A DNA stretch of 59,008 bases from Pseudomonadota bacterium (GTDB lineage Bacteria; Desulfobacterota; Binatia; Binatales; Binataceae): positions 1-59,008 of the forward strand of contig JAJPHZ010000008.1 in NCBI GenBank assembly GCA_021325025.1, given 5' to 3'. The notes under the pieces were generated by a model that had not been told where the DNA came from, did not search any database, and saw nothing but the letters and a program-made list of their open reading frames with translations. Shown here piece after piece: positions 36,147 through 44,690 of the stretch; the first letter of the stretch is position 1, and every line of letters starts with the position of its first letter. Made by a program: the position numbers and the translations under genes.

Positions 36147-37079
36147 TTAGCCGGGCCGGCGCAGGATTTCCCCCATCGCTGGCAGCGCGGCCAAAGCCGC
36201 CATCAACTGGCGGCCCTGTTCGTCGGACAGCGGTTGGTTGGGCGGCAGGATGTGATTCCATCCGGGATTGCCGCTGATTGCAGCCATCACGTGCTTGAGC
36301 GCGGCGGGTAACGGGTATTTGTCCAGCACCTGACGCGCCTGGTCCAGATCCTTTTGCAGCCGCTCGGCCTGCGCGTCGCGCCAGGACAGAAAGACCTTGC
36401 GCGCCAACGGCGCCGTCACGTTGACGTTGGCCGAGATGCAGCCCATACCGCCGGCGCGCAGGTTGGCAAGCAGGAATCCCTCGCTCCCGGAAAAGACCCC
36501 AAAGCCGGGAAACTGTGCGAGCAGCCCCGCCGAATAGGACCAGTCGCCCGAGCTGTCCTTCAATCCGGCGACTGTGCGCGGGTATGCTGCCAGCAGCCGC
36601 TTGATCAGGCCCGTCGTGATCGGCACCGTCGAAAGCTGCGGAAAGTGATACAGGTAAAGCCGCAGGCGCGCATCGCCGACCCGTTCGATCAGTTCCGAGA
36701 AAAACCGCACCAGTCCTTCCTCGGAGGGTTCTTTGTAATAAAACGGCGGCAGCACCAGCACGCCGGCAGTGCCCGCCGCAACCGCCGCGCGCGTCAGCTC
36801 CACGGCGTCGGCCAGTGCGCATGAACCGGTGCCGATGATGAAGCGGTTCGGCGGGATTCCCGCTCCAGCGATCGCGTCGAGCAACGCCCGGCGCTGGCGG
36901 ACCGACCGGGAGTTGCCCTCGCCGGTGGTACCGATCGGCACCACGCCGTCGCATCCGCGCTCCAGCAGCCATCGGCAGTGCGAGACGAACAGGGCGATAT
37001 CGGGTTCAAGGGCGCGGTCAAGCGGCGTCAGGGCCGCCGCAAAGACACCGCGCGGCGGCGCGGCCGGGCCTTGGTCCAT
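36147..37079 (-). CDS. DapA-family aldolase/dehydratase
   Basis: A 310-residue TIM-barrel class I aldolase of the dihydrodipicolinate synthase family. GTTGEGNSRSV near residue 50 is the substrate carboxylate loop, LYLYHFPQLS carries the catalytic Tyr, and TVAGLKDSSGDW the Schiff-base Lys. Lysine biosynthesis is unlikely given the catabolic setting; relatives are hydratase-aldolases of aromatic pathways or sugar-acid dehydratases. ATG 37079 has GGAAGG upstream and is chosen over a TTG at 37094. It is 34 bases downstream of an LLM gene. Confidence 0.88.
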   Translation of the reverse strand: MDQGPAAPPRGVFAAALTPLDRALEPDIALFVSHCRWLLERGCDGVVPIGTTGEGNSRSVRQRRALLDAIAGAGIPPNRFIIGTGSCALADAVELTRAAVAAGTAGVLVLPPFYYKEPSEEGLVRFFSELIERVGDARLRLYLYHFPQLSTVPITTGLIKRLLAAYPRTVAGLKDSSGDWSYSAGLLAQFPGFGVFSGSEGFLLANLRAGGMGCISANVNVTAPLARKVFLSWRDAQAERLQKDLDQARQVLDKYPLPAALKHVMAAISGNPGWNHILPPNQPLSDEQGRQLMAALAALPAMGEILRRPG

Positions 37080-37113
37080 AAAACCTTCCACCAATTCAAA
37101 TTGTCTTTAATCT

Positions 37114-38475
37114 CTACGCAGCGTAGAGGTCCTTCAGCGCGCCCGGGTCTCCGACCGGTACCGGCTTGACGCCGGCGGCCAGCGGACGGCTGCCCGGCTT
37201 GCAGGTGAAGGGATCGACCAGTCCCATCTCACGGCCGATCTCGCGCAGCGCCGGCACCACCTCCTGGCCCAAAAGCCGGATACATGAGCGCCGCTCCTCG
37301 CGCGTCATGGGGCCGTCGATGCGCAGGATCAGCACGCCCGGCTGCAGCACACGCAGCAGATGGCGCAGATTGACCAGCACCGATTTGGGAGTACCCGCGA
37401 TCATCTGCTTGCTCCTGAGCAGCTCCGGGTAGCGCGCGTACACGGCCTTCTTGACCAGCTCGACCTCGGCGTCGTTTTGCGGGTCGCGACCCATCGCCAT
37501 CCGCAGCTCATCATCGGCCGCATTGGACTGCGCGCCGCCCTCGGCCGCGCCCCAGATGTTGGTGTTCTGGGTGGCCAGGTCGGCCATGCGGCGGATGGCG
37601 GCCTTGGAGTTGTAGCCCGGCGGAAACATCCACTCGCTGCGCCCGAAGAAGGCGAAACCGCCGCCGTACAGGAAGCGCCTGCCGTAATCTTCCGCCTGCG
37701 CTTCGGTTTCGGCGCAGAATACCGGCTGCATGTAGACGAAATTTTCCGGCCCGGCCTGGTAGCCCTCTTGCGCCGCAGTCTTGACGTAGAGATTCCACAA
37801 ATCCAGCGTCGGCTCCAGCCGCGTCGACAGCGCCACGTAAGTGTAGCGCCGGCGCGCCGACCAGGCCACGGTCTCGGGGCTGATCACGCCCGGCACCCAG
37901 ATGGGCGGATGGGGTTTTTGCAGCGGCAGCACCCAGGGATTGACGAAGCGGTAGTTGAAATGCTTGCCCTCGAAGCGAAACGGCCCCGGCACCGTCCAAG
38001 CCTTGATCATCAGGTCGTGGGCTTCGTCGAACAGTTCGCGGTTGTGGGCGGGATTGGCGTTGTTGAAGATCTGTTCGCAGCCGGTGCCGCGGATGATGCC
38101 CGGCACCAGGCGTCCGTGCGAGATCAGGTCGATCATCGCAACTTCCTCCGCCAGCCGCAGCGGATTTGACACCACCGGCAGCGGATTGCCGATCAGCACA
38201 ATCTTGACGCGCTGCGTGGCGCGCGCCAGCACCGCCGCCTCGACGTCCATCACCGCGCCCAGGCAGTAGGGCGTACCGTGGTGCTCGTTGAGCGCCACGC
38301 CGTCAAAGCCCAGTTCCTCGCAGTAGATCTTGTCGTCGAGGTATTCGTTGAGCAGCCGCGAGCCCTGCTCGGCGTCGAAGTACTTGTTGGACAGGCCGAA
38401 GAAACTGCGCCTTTTTATGACCTCATCTTCGGGGATGGGATAGTAGCCGCGCTCGGTGAAAAACATCACTTGCAT
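37114..38475 (-). CDS. LLM-class flavin-dependent oxidoreductase
   Basis: A 453-residue bacterial-luciferase-like protein: FTERGYYPIPEDEV, DGVALNEHHGTPYCLGAV, KIVLIGNPLPVVSNPLRLAE, PPIWVPGVISPETVAW. It is clearly paralogous to the protein at 54585 along the whole length. ATG 38475 with GGAGG eight bases upstream; the frame extends further but without similarity. The C-terminus is extended beyond the family core. Forms an operon with the DapA-like gene. Confidence 0.88.
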   Translation of the reverse strand: MQVMFFTERGYYPIPEDEVIKRRSFFGLSNKYFDAEQGSRLLNEYLDDKIYCEELGFDGVALNEHHGTPYCLGAVMDVEAAVLARATQRVKIVLIGNPLPVVSNPLRLAEEVAMIDLISHGRLVPGIIRGTGCEQIFNNANPAHNRELFDEAHDLMIKAWTVPGPFRFEGKHFNYRFVNPWVLPLQKPHPPIWVPGVISPETVAWSARRRYTYVALSTRLEPTLDLWNLYVKTAAQEGYQAGPENFVYMQPVFCAETEAQAEDYGRRFLYGGGFAFFGRSEWMFPPGYNSKAAIRRMADLATQNTNIWGAAEGGAQSNAADDELRMAMGRDPQNDAEVELVKKAVYARYPELLRSKQMIAGTPKSVLVNLRHLLRVLQPGVLILRIDGPMTREERRSCIRLLGQEVVPALREIGREMGLVDPFTCKPGSRPLAAGVKPVPVGDPGALKDLYAA

Positions 38476-38621
38476 TGAACGTTCCTCCGGCGGTTGGAGT
38501 GCTGCGGCAGCCGTGCGCCGCCAATTTGCTTGGGCGCGCCAATCGACGTCAAGGCCGGGCCTACGCCTTCTTGCCACAAAACCGCCGCGGCCGACAAGCA
38601 GGACCGGGCGGCTTGAGCGGG

Positions 38622-39572
38622 CTAATGGAACGCGATTGCTCGAAAATCGCTGCGGTAGAGTTCGCGCAGGCGCGCCAGATCCTCTTCGGGCAGGCGCTTG
38701 CCGCTGGCGGCGGCGTTGTCGTCGACCTGCGCGGCAGTGCGAATGCCGGGAATCACCGACGACACTGCGGGATGGCTCAGTACGAAGCGCAACGCCGCCT
38801 GCGCCAGATTGGGCACGTCGCCCCTGAGCAGGAAGCCGAGCTTGCCGGCCGCGGCGTTAAGCGCCACCAGTTCCCGCTCCGAGAACATGCGGGCGCGGAA
38901 GTCGCCGGGGGCAAACGGCTGCGCACCGCTGAAGCGCCCCGACAGCACGCCGCGCTCCAGCGGGACGCGCGCGATGATGCCGACGTTGTCTCTGAGCGCC
39001 AGCGGAAAAAGTTCCGCTTCGGGATCCTGATGCAGGATGTTGTAGACGACCTGCAGCGTGTCGGGCTTGCCGGTTTGGAGCGCCGTGATGCCGTCGGCAG
39101 CGTTCTCCAGCGATACTCCGTAGTAGCGAATCTTGCCTTCGCGTTTGACGCGGTCCATCAGCTCGAAGATCTCGCCCCGGCGCATCACTTCCGCCGGCGG
39201 ATTGTGGAGCTGGTAGAGATCGATGGTGTCGGTCTGGAGCCGCCGCAAGCTGTGCTCCAGGGCGCCGGCGATATAGGCCGGATCGAAGTTGCGCAGCCCC
39301 TGGCGGACTGTGAACTGATTGCCGCCCTTGGTGGCGAGCACCACCTCCGTGCGGCGCGTCTTCAGCACCTGCGCGATCAGTTCCTCGCTGTGGCCGCGCC
39401 CGTAAGCGTCGGCCGTGTCGATAAAATTCATGCCGAGGTCCAGCGCATGATGCAGCGCCTTGAGCGACTGCGCATCATCGGTGGGACCGAACGCCTCGCC
39501 GCCGATCGTCATCGCGCCAAAGCCGACCTCCGAAACACGTAGCCCCGTCCTGCCCAGCGTACGGTATTCCAT
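38622..39572 (-). CDS. aldo/keto reductase
   Basis: A 316-residue NADPH-dependent reductase with the AKR catalytic tetrad in order: Asp (NFIDTADAYG), Tyr in the same motif, Lys (VLATKGG) and His (IDLYQLHNPP). EYRTLGRTGLRVSEVGFGAM is the usual AKR start. AAGGAGG precedes the ATG. It follows the SnoaL-like gene at 39608-40006 in the same direction after 35 bases. Physiological substrate unknown; probably a carbonyl compound of the local catabolic genes. Confidence 0.92.
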   Translation of the reverse strand: MEYRTLGRTGLRVSEVGFGAMTIGGEAFGPTDDAQSLKALHHALDLGMNFIDTADAYGRGHSEELIAQVLKTRRTEVVLATKGGNQFTVRQGLRNFDPAYIAGALEHSLRRLQTDTIDLYQLHNPPAEVMRRGEIFELMDRVKREGKIRYYGVSLENAADGITALQTGKPDTLQVVYNILHQDPEAELFPLALRDNVGIIARVPLERGVLSGRFSGAQPFAPGDFRARMFSERELVALNAAAGKLGFLLRGDVPNLAQAALRFVLSHPAVSSVIPGIRTAAQVDDNAAASGKRLPEEDLARLRELYRSDFRAIAFH

Positions 39573-39607
39573 CGTGCAACCTCCTTGCGAACCAGCGCGG
39601 GGTGATT

Positions 39608-40006
39608 TCAGGCGTGCGGACTTGAGGAGGTCGGGGCGGGCGGGGCGGCCATTTTAGTGTCCCAGTAATCGCGCCATGCGGTGAGTTTGCCGCCGGCCAG
39701 CTCGAAGACTCCCATGATGGGCAGCTCGACCTTGCCCCGCTTGGTGCCCACCCATTCCGTCCGCTCCATCATCACCACGTCGCCCGCACTGAGCATGTGA
39801 CAGATCTTGAACTCGTAGGATTTCATGAACTTGAGGTAGCTTTGCCATTCGGCCAGCACCGCCGCCTTGCCATCGATCCGTTTAGCCGACGGATCGGGTT
39901 GATAGACGAAGGAATCCGCAACCAGTTCAGCCGCCGCGTTAAAGTCCAACCGGGACCAGGCGTTGAGGAGTTCGGTTACGATCCTTTCGTTCTCCGCTGA
40001 CATCAT
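39608..40006 (-). CDS. SnoaL-like protein (limonene-epoxide-hydrolase-like fold)
   Basis: A 132-residue NTF2-like protein: ENERIVTELLNAWSRLDFNA, ADSFVYQPDP, GKAAVLAEWQSYLKFM, and VVMMERTEWVGTKRGKVELP. The family includes epoxide hydrolases, ketosteroid isomerases and polyketide cyclases. Two adjacent ATGs (40004-40006 and next codon) follow GGAGG; the first is used here, and an upstream extension of the frame is discarded. Probably in one operon with the AKR. Confidence 0.85.
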   Translation of the reverse strand: MMSAENERIVTELLNAWSRLDFNAAAELVADSFVYQPDPSAKRIDGKAAVLAEWQSYLKFMKSYEFKICHMLSAGDVVMMERTEWVGTKRGKVELPIMGVFELAGGKLTAWRDYWDTKMAAPPAPTSSSPHA

Positions 40007-40165
40007 CGGTCCTCCGTGTACGGATATGAAGCGGGCGCCGTCCCGCATGCGCAATCTAGCACAAGCGCCGCCTGACGGGGCGGGCTGCATCGACCCGTTG
40101 CCACAAGCAAAGGCTGGTTTGCCGCCGCCTGCCACGGCAGATTATGATGCACAACGAGCAGACCG

Positions 40166-40753
40166 ATGGCGGAGATCACGCCGCGTTATGAATTCCGGGT
40201 ATGGGGGCAAGCGCTGGGCCACCTGCGCGACAGGCTTGCGCAGCGCGGCGCGGTGTCGCGGACCGAAAGCAGCGAGGAGACCTACCTTGTTTCTGCGCAC
40301 AGCGACCGATGCAACGCCAAAATCCGCAACCATCTGATGGATATCAAGCTGCTGGTGGGCACGTATCGGGAACTGGAACAGTGGCAGCCGGTGCTAAAGG
40401 CGGAATTCCCGCTGACTCAGTCGCAGGTCGCGGTCCAGCTTTTTCCACGCCTTGAACTTGCCGCGCCGCCGCTATCGCGGCCGCAGTACGCAATCGACGA
40501 GCTTCTCAATGAGGTGGTTGGAACGCATCCGCAGATCGCGGTCGTCAAGGTGTGCAAGCACCGTGTGCAGTTCAGCGTGGACGGCTGCCAGGCGGAATTT
40601 GCGTCGACCATGATCGGCGGCGTGGCCCGCGAAACCGTGGCCGTCGAATCGATCGAGGCGCAGGCGGTGGTGCAACTGATCCGGGCGCTGGGAATCGATG
40701 GCGCGCCGAACATCAGCTACGTCCGCGCGATCAAGCAGGTGCTGGGCCGGTAG
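40166..40753 (+). CDS. CYTH-like protein with degenerate signature
   Basis: A 195-residue protein resembling the CYTH (class IV adenylate cyclase/thiamine triphosphatase) tunnel fold. The N-terminal ExExK signature is degenerate (PRYEFRVWG), but basic strands typical of the family remain (CNAKIRNHLMDIKLLVG) and VVKVCKHRVQFSVDGCQAEF fits a later beta-hairpin. It is 27 bases upstream of a canonical CYTH gene in the same direction. With the acidic signature altered, it may bind rather than hydrolyse a polyphosphate ligand; that is inference. Confidence 0.65.
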   Translation: MAEITPRYEFRVWGQALGHLRDRLAQRGAVSRTESSEETYLVSAHSDRCNAKIRNHLMDIKLLVGTYRELEQWQPVLKAEFPLTQSQVAVQLFPRLELAAPPLSRPQYAIDELLNEVVGTHPQIAVVKVCKHRVQFSVDGCQAEFASTMIGGVARETVAVESIEAQAVVQLIRALGIDGAPNISYVRAIKQVLGR

Positions 40754-40780
40754 CGACGCAGCCTGCGGTGGCAGCAAATT

Positions 40781-41245
40781 ATGGGACAGGAAATCGAACG
40801 CAAATTCCTGGTCAAGGCCGAGTCCTGGCGCCGGCCCGACAACGGCATACGTTACCGCCAGGGTTATCTGAGCACAGTCACGGAACGCACCGTGCGGGTG
40901 CGCACCGCGGGCGACAAAGCCTACCTGACCATCAAGGGCGTCACGGTCGGCGCCACCAGGGCGGAGTATGAATACGAGATCCCGCTGGCCGACGCCAACG
41001 AGATCCTCGACCGGTTGTGTGAACGGCCGCTGATCGAAAAGACCCGCTACCGCGTCGCGCACGGCGGACTGGTGTGGGAGGTGGATGAATTCGAGGGCGA
41101 AAACGCCGGGCTTATCATCGCCGAGGTCGAGCTTCAGCGCGAGGATCAGGCGATCACGCTTCCGGATTGGGTCGGCGAGGAAGTAACGCACGACCCGCGC
41201 TACTTCAACGCCAACCTGGTCGCGCATCCGTTCCGCCGATGGTGA
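40781..41245 (+). CDS. CYTH-domain triphosphatase
   Basis: A 154-residue compact CYTH protein. EIERKFLV is the classical ExExK metal-binding signature, followed by RYRQGYLS, TVRVRTAGDKAYLTIKG and a C-terminal EVELQRED strand. Small proteins of this type are usually inorganic triphosphatases, hydrolysing PPPi, rather than cyclases. It shares an operon with the degenerate CYTH-like protein upstream and converges on the GYD gene ten bases later. Confidence 0.9.
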   Translation: MGQEIERKFLVKAESWRRPDNGIRYRQGYLSTVTERTVRVRTAGDKAYLTIKGVTVGATRAEYEYEIPLADANEILDRLCERPLIEKTRYRVAHGGLVWEVDEFEGENAGLIIAEVELQREDQAITLPDWVGEEVTHDPRYFNANLVAHPFRRW

Positions 41246-41255
41246 GGCGGAGCGG

Positions 41256-41555
41256 CTACTTCAGGCTCTCCGCCAGCGACAGGAAGCGCTCCCATGGCGT
41301 GGCAATCCAGGTCTCCGTAGTGGCATGGCCCAAGGAGCGCACCAACAAGGCAACCTTGGTGGCGGTGTCGGCGTCGGGCGCTTCGAAGATGTCCAGGTAA
41401 TCGCAAGGCCCCAATACGGCATAATTGCTCACCCATTTGACTCCGGGACATTCCTTGCGAATACGGTCTTCAACCCGCTTGTTGAGATCCTTTACCGCTT
41501 CGGGACGCGTAAGAGCTTCGGGCGATAGCCGGGTCAACATCACATACGTAGCCAT
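41256..41555 (-). CDS. GYD-domain protein
   Basis: A 99-residue alpha/beta-barrel protein of the GYD family, named for a motif seen here as LGPCDYLDIFEAPDADT. It starts ATYVMLTRLSPEALTRP. GYD proteins form small oligomeric barrels like EthD proteins; function is unknown. It is a single-gene unit between convergent CYTH and an unrelated Hsp20 gene. Confidence 0.85.
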   Translation of the reverse strand: MATYVMLTRLSPEALTRPEAVKDLNKRVEDRIRKECPGVKWVSNYAVLGPCDYLDIFEAPDADTATKVALLVRSLGHATTETWIATPWERFLSLAESLK

Positions 41556-41916
41556 CGAACATCTCCTTGACGGTAAAAATTGCTTGCGCCGTGACGGCCT
41601 TTTTCGGTCCGCCGCGTCGGATAAGAACGTACCGCCGCGAATGCAGCCCTAACCCAATCAGTTGTCGGTGCTACAAGGATACCACAGCCCTCACCGCCAT
41701 CTGCCACAACTAAATGTGAGAGAGGGAACAGAAAAGGCGGCCGCGTATTTGTTGCCTGCGGCTGCAGACCCGGTCCGCGGCCGCAAACTGGGTTCGGGCC
41801 GCCGAGCGATTCGCCGCGAATCGCTCGGCGGCTGAAGGCCGACGTTTGCTTAGACCAGGTACTGCCCTGTGCTCATCAACTGATGTTTGGGTTCAAACGG
41901 CTGGCGATTCGCCGGC
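41556..41916. other. 360-base intergenic region with a 16-bp perfect palindrome
   Basis: No reading frame or RNA gene is convincing. At 41798-41832 a 16-base arm (GCCGCCGAGCGATTCG) is followed by a three-base loop and its exact reverse complement. It lies about 85 bases past the stop of the hsp20 gene, which ends at 41917 on the minus strand, so it could end that transcript, but no U-tract follows in that direction. Confidence 0.6.
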
Positions 41917-42369
41917 CTACTTTTTGGCTTCGACCTGAATCGGAATCTTTTTGGCTTGCGCCTCCTTGGACATCGGCATCACGACCTCGACCACGCCGTT
42001 TTTGAAATGGGCCTCGACCTTGTCGGTGTTGGTGCCCTCGGGCAAAGTCATGCGCCGCTCGAAGGCGCCGTAGGAGAGTTCGCGCCGGAAATAGTCTTCC
42101 TCCTTTACTTCCTTTTCCTCCTTGCGGTTACCCTTGATGGTGAGCACATTGCCGAGCACGCTGATGTCGATGTCCTTGGGATCGATGCCGGGCATGTCGG
42201 CCCGAACGACCAGGTTGCCGTTCTTGACGAAGCTCTCGATCGCCGGAGCATGATCACCGCGCTCGAACATCGGGGGCCATTCCAGGTCGTCAAAAAAACT
42301 GGGAAAGCTTCTCGCCCAGCGCTCCAGTTCGCGGAACGGCCGCCATGGAACAAGTCCTCTCTCAGGCAT
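41917..42369 (-). CDS. small heat-shock protein Hsp20
   Basis: A 150-residue ATP-independent holdase chaperone. The alpha-crystallin domain (about residues 45-140) contains VVRADMPGIDPKDIDISVLG, the LTIKGNRKEEKEVKEEDY region, YGAFERRMTLPEGTNTDK and the terminal GVVEVVMPMSKEAQAKKI with the oligomer-forming IP motif. ATG 42369 has GGAGG upstream and replaces a longer frame. A CCCATGTT box about 45 bases upstream could be the -10 of a sigma32-type promoter, though the -35 is weak. Confidence 0.93.
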   Translation of the reverse strand: MPERGLVPWRPFRELERWARSFPSFFDDLEWPPMFERGDHAPAIESFVKNGNLVVRADMPGIDPKDIDISVLGNVLTIKGNRKEEKEVKEEDYFRRELSYGAFERRMTLPEGTNTDKVEAHFKNGVVEVVMPMSKEAQAKKIPIQVEAKK

Positions 42370-42556
42370 GGTGTTTACCTCCAAATGGACTGCAAGATAG
42401 TGGAGCAAAACATGGGCCAGCGAAGCGCTCCAACACCATCTGGCGTTTCCTCAGGTCGACCATCGTCTGACACCGTTTGAGCCATCGACCTGCGTCCGAA
42501 GGAATCAACCACCTCGGATTTGAACCCACGGGCTGTCGCCGACTGACACTCCGGAG

Positions 42557-43123
42557 CTAACTGCCGCTGTGCAGATGCGGCTTATGCAGGTGTCCGCGCT
42601 TGGGCGGCGGCGTCGGCCGGAATTCCGTCTCGCCCGGTTCGGGGCCAAAAGCCAGATGGGATTCCACATGGGAGCGCGGCTCGCACAGCGCGCCAAGGGT
42701 CTCCACCAGTTCGGCGGCGCGCCTTGTGCCGCGCTGGGCTTTGCGTTGACGTTCGGCCTCCAGCACGATGTTGGACAGCGACAGGATGCCGACCAGCTTG
42801 CCCTGCGCGTCGACCACCGGCAGGCGATGCACCTTGTACTGGCGCATCAGTTCCTCGGCGTCGGCTATGTCATCGTCCGGACTGCAGGTGGCAACCTTGG
42901 TCGCCATCACGGAATCGATGCGGATTTGATGGAGTGGAGCGCCCTGCGTGTAGGCTGCCATGCAGACGTCGCGATCGGTGATGATGCCGACGACTTGACC
43001 CTCGCGGTCCACAATCGGGACGCAGCCGCAGTCATTCTCCCACATGATCCTGGCGGCAGTGTGGAGGAAATCCTGCGCGGAACAGCTCTTGACGTCGCGC
43101 GTCATCAATTCAGCCACTTTCAT
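42557..43123 (-). CDS. CBS-pair protein
   Basis: A 188-residue protein made of two CBS motifs (residues about 8-58 and 73-125): MTRDVKSCSAQDFLHTAARI, GIITDRDVCM, then VATCSPDDDIADAEELM, VHRLPVVDAQGKLVGILSLS. CBS pairs bind adenosine nucleotides such as AMP, ATP or S-adenosylmethionine and act as sensors. The ~60-residue C-terminal tail is His/Pro-rich (HLHKPHLHSG) and has no recognised fold. It lies upstream of hsp20 in the same direction with a 187-base gap. Confidence 0.9.
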   Translation of the reverse strand: MKVAELMTRDVKSCSAQDFLHTAARIMWENDCGCVPIVDREGQVVGIITDRDVCMAAYTQGAPLHQIRIDSVMATKVATCSPDDDIADAEELMRQYKVHRLPVVDAQGKLVGILSLSNIVLEAERQRKAQRGTRRAAELVETLGALCEPRSHVESHLAFGPEPGETEFRPTPPPKRGHLHKPHLHSGS

Positions 43124-43441
43124 AGGGATTTCTCTCCCATTTTTGCCCTACTCGATTCACGATCCGTGCCCGAAGCAAAAACGCCGGCGACGTTGGCCAT
43201 AAGGCCGCCGATGCCGTCTTGCTGACCCCGTAGGAAACATCTTGTTCTCCGGCAGGGGGCATTCCATCCCGGGGTCGAACCGATTTTCCCTTGGAGTTGC
43301 GCTCGCCGTAGATGGCCTCTTATTTGCGTCGCTTCGCGAAGATGTGTGGTTGTGTACGCATGCCTTGCCTGACGCCGCCGATGCGCCGGGTGCTACTGAG
43401 TCCTGCGCCGATGTTGCCGAGCACCACACAGGGAGCTAAGC
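43124..43441. other. divergent region between CBS and DUF2267 genes
   Basis: About 318 bases. A 65-codon plus-strand frame (43242-43439) ends immediately before the DUF2267 start, but it has no recognised family and no ribosome-binding site, so I leave it out as a gene. It must hold both divergent promoters; I see none with convincing boxes. Confidence 0.35.
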
Positions 43442-43852
43442 GTGGACGACACGGCATTTTTTCGCGAGGTTGGGCAGCGGCTTGAGGTTGACAAGGAGGG
43501 GGCGCAAGTCGTTACGTCTGCCGTACTTTGGGTCTTGCGTTCGCGTCTGACTGGCAAACAGGCAGCGCATTTGGACGCCCAGCTTCCTGCCAGGCTCAAA
43601 CGTTTCCGGCCCTCGGGTTGCTCTGAGCCAAGCGCAACCCGTTTCCGCGAGCGGGAATTTTTCAGGCGTGTCGGCATCCTGGCCAGCCTTCCCGCTGAAG
43701 AAGCGCAACGTGCCACCCGGGCGGTGTTCAAGGTCCTACAGGCGGCCCTCCAAAGTCCTACCGGCCACGAAGGTGAGGCCTGGGATATTTTCAGCCAACT
43801 GCCCAAAGACCTGAAGAAAATCTGGTCGGAAGCCGGCAGATCCTCCACGTAA
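43442..43852 (+). CDS. DUF2267-family protein
   Basis: A 136-residue all-helical protein. DUF2267 proteins have two repeated helical halves; here the first is DDTAFFREVGQRLEVDKEGA to about residue 55, the second REREFFRRVGILASLPAEEA onward, ending in a strongly conserved GEAWDIFSQLPKDLKKIW. It starts with GTG and has GGGAG upstream. A paralog with nearly the same C-terminus is at 45985. Such proteins are common in stress islands with Hsp20 and CBS proteins; function unknown. A hairpin follows. Confidence 0.88.
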   Translation: MDDTAFFREVGQRLEVDKEGAQVVTSAVLWVLRSRLTGKQAAHLDAQLPARLKRFRPSGCSEPSATRFREREFFRRVGILASLPAEEAQRATRAVFKVLQAALQSPTGHEGEAWDIFSQLPKDLKKIWSEAGRSST

Positions 43853-43929
43853 GCCGGTAACTGACGCTAATGGACGTGCCTCTCCCGTCAGTTCATAGAC
43901 GAGAGGCTGACGGGTATAAAAGCGGGCTT

Positions 43930-44078
43930 GGCAGGCTGTTGAAAAGGGATTTTCACAGCCTGCCTCCTCTGCCAGAGGGAGAGAAGATTAAGGAAAAAAC
44001 CGTTTTTATGCAGGGTGTTGAGGACCACCTGCTTGGTAAACTCCCAGAATCCTACTTTCTCAACATCTTGCTGCCACG
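43930..44078. mobile_element. possible MITE or insertion-sequence remnant
   Basis: A relatively AT-rich patch within GC-rich DNA. It opens with GGCAGGCTGTTGAAAA, an end sequence like that of several insertion-sequence families (GGCTGTTGAAAA), folding with 43950-43964 into a long hairpin. The far end, read on the other strand (44076-44056), begins GGCAGCAAGATGTTGAGAAA, an imperfect inverted copy. A 75-codon frame (43870-44097) spans it but resembles no protein I know. No transposase. Interpretation is tentative. Confidence 0.35.
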
Positions 44079-44135
44079 GCCGGGCCGTTCGCCTTGAACA
44101 AGGAACGGAAAAATACTTGTCGTCGGTGTACGCGG

Positions 44136-44690
44136 TTATTTCGCCCGATCTTTCGCGCGCTTTTTTGCCCGGCGGGCGGTCCGGGTTGAGAGTTGATCTT
44201 CCGTAACGATCTCGATCGCCAACTCTTCGGGCCCGGGGGACGACTCATCACGCGGCGATTCGGTGGTAATCTTCATCTCCTCGGGCGGGTCCCAGCGATG
44301 GATCAACGGTTCCTCGATCCATTCCTTGCTGGGATGCGCCAGGTGATTGCGCGCTTCCTGACAGGGCTGACAATAGGACGCGAATGGTAGGGTCTTCAGC
44401 CGCTCGAGCGCAATCTGCTTACCGCATTCCGCGCAGATGCCATACTGCCCCTGTTCCAGGCGGTTAAATGCGAGGTCGATGGCCTTAAGCCGCTGCTCGA
44501 GCTGTTCGATCAGTGTTGCGTGAGTCTCGACGTCGGCCAGCGAACGCGCCGTATCAAGTTCGTCGGCGGGCGGCGTTACAACGTCTTCTTCCTGCTCGGC
44601 CCGTAGCTCCCGCACCCGCTCAAGGGCAAGGGTGCGTTCGTGTTCCAGGATGCGGCGTAGTTCCTGCGTGCGCTGCGCGTCGGTGGTCAT
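44136..44690 (-). CDS. DksA/TraR-family zinc-finger protein
   Basis: A 184-residue transcription factor of the DksA/TraR type that may act in the RNA polymerase secondary channel. A long coiled-coil region (residues about 6-80) precedes a four-Cys zinc finger, C86-x2-C89 and C107-x2-C110 (GICAECGKQIALERL, YCQPC). The coiled-coil tip lacks an obvious DxxDxA motif but ADELDTARSLADVE is near the expected place. A charged ~70-residue C-terminal tail is unusual. ATG 44690 follows GGAAGG and replaces an upstream start at 44705. Confidence 0.88.
   Translation of the reverse strand: MTTDAQRTQELRRILEHERTLALERVRELRAEQEEDVVTPPADELDTARSLADVETHATLIEQLEQRLKAIDLAFNRLEQGQYGICAECGKQIALERLKTLPFASYCQPCQEARNHLAHPSKEWIEEPLIHRWDPPEEMKITTESPRDESSPGPEELAIEIVTEDQLSTRTARRAKKRAKDRAK

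Noticed and set aside
42505..42575. tRNA-like string GGGTTCAAATCC on the minus strand
   Set aside because: The flanking five-base stems do not pair, no acceptor or anticodon arm is present, and it could be chance; not a tRNA and only weakly a remnant.
43884..43914. Stem-loop CCCGTCAG / CTGACGGG after the DUF2267 stop
   Set aside because: Eight-base stem with a 15-base loop and no U-tract; too weak to call a terminator.
43870..44097. 75-codon plus-strand frame across the AT-rich patch
   Set aside because: No recognised family or ribosome-binding site; it spans the putative mobile element ends and is probably chance.
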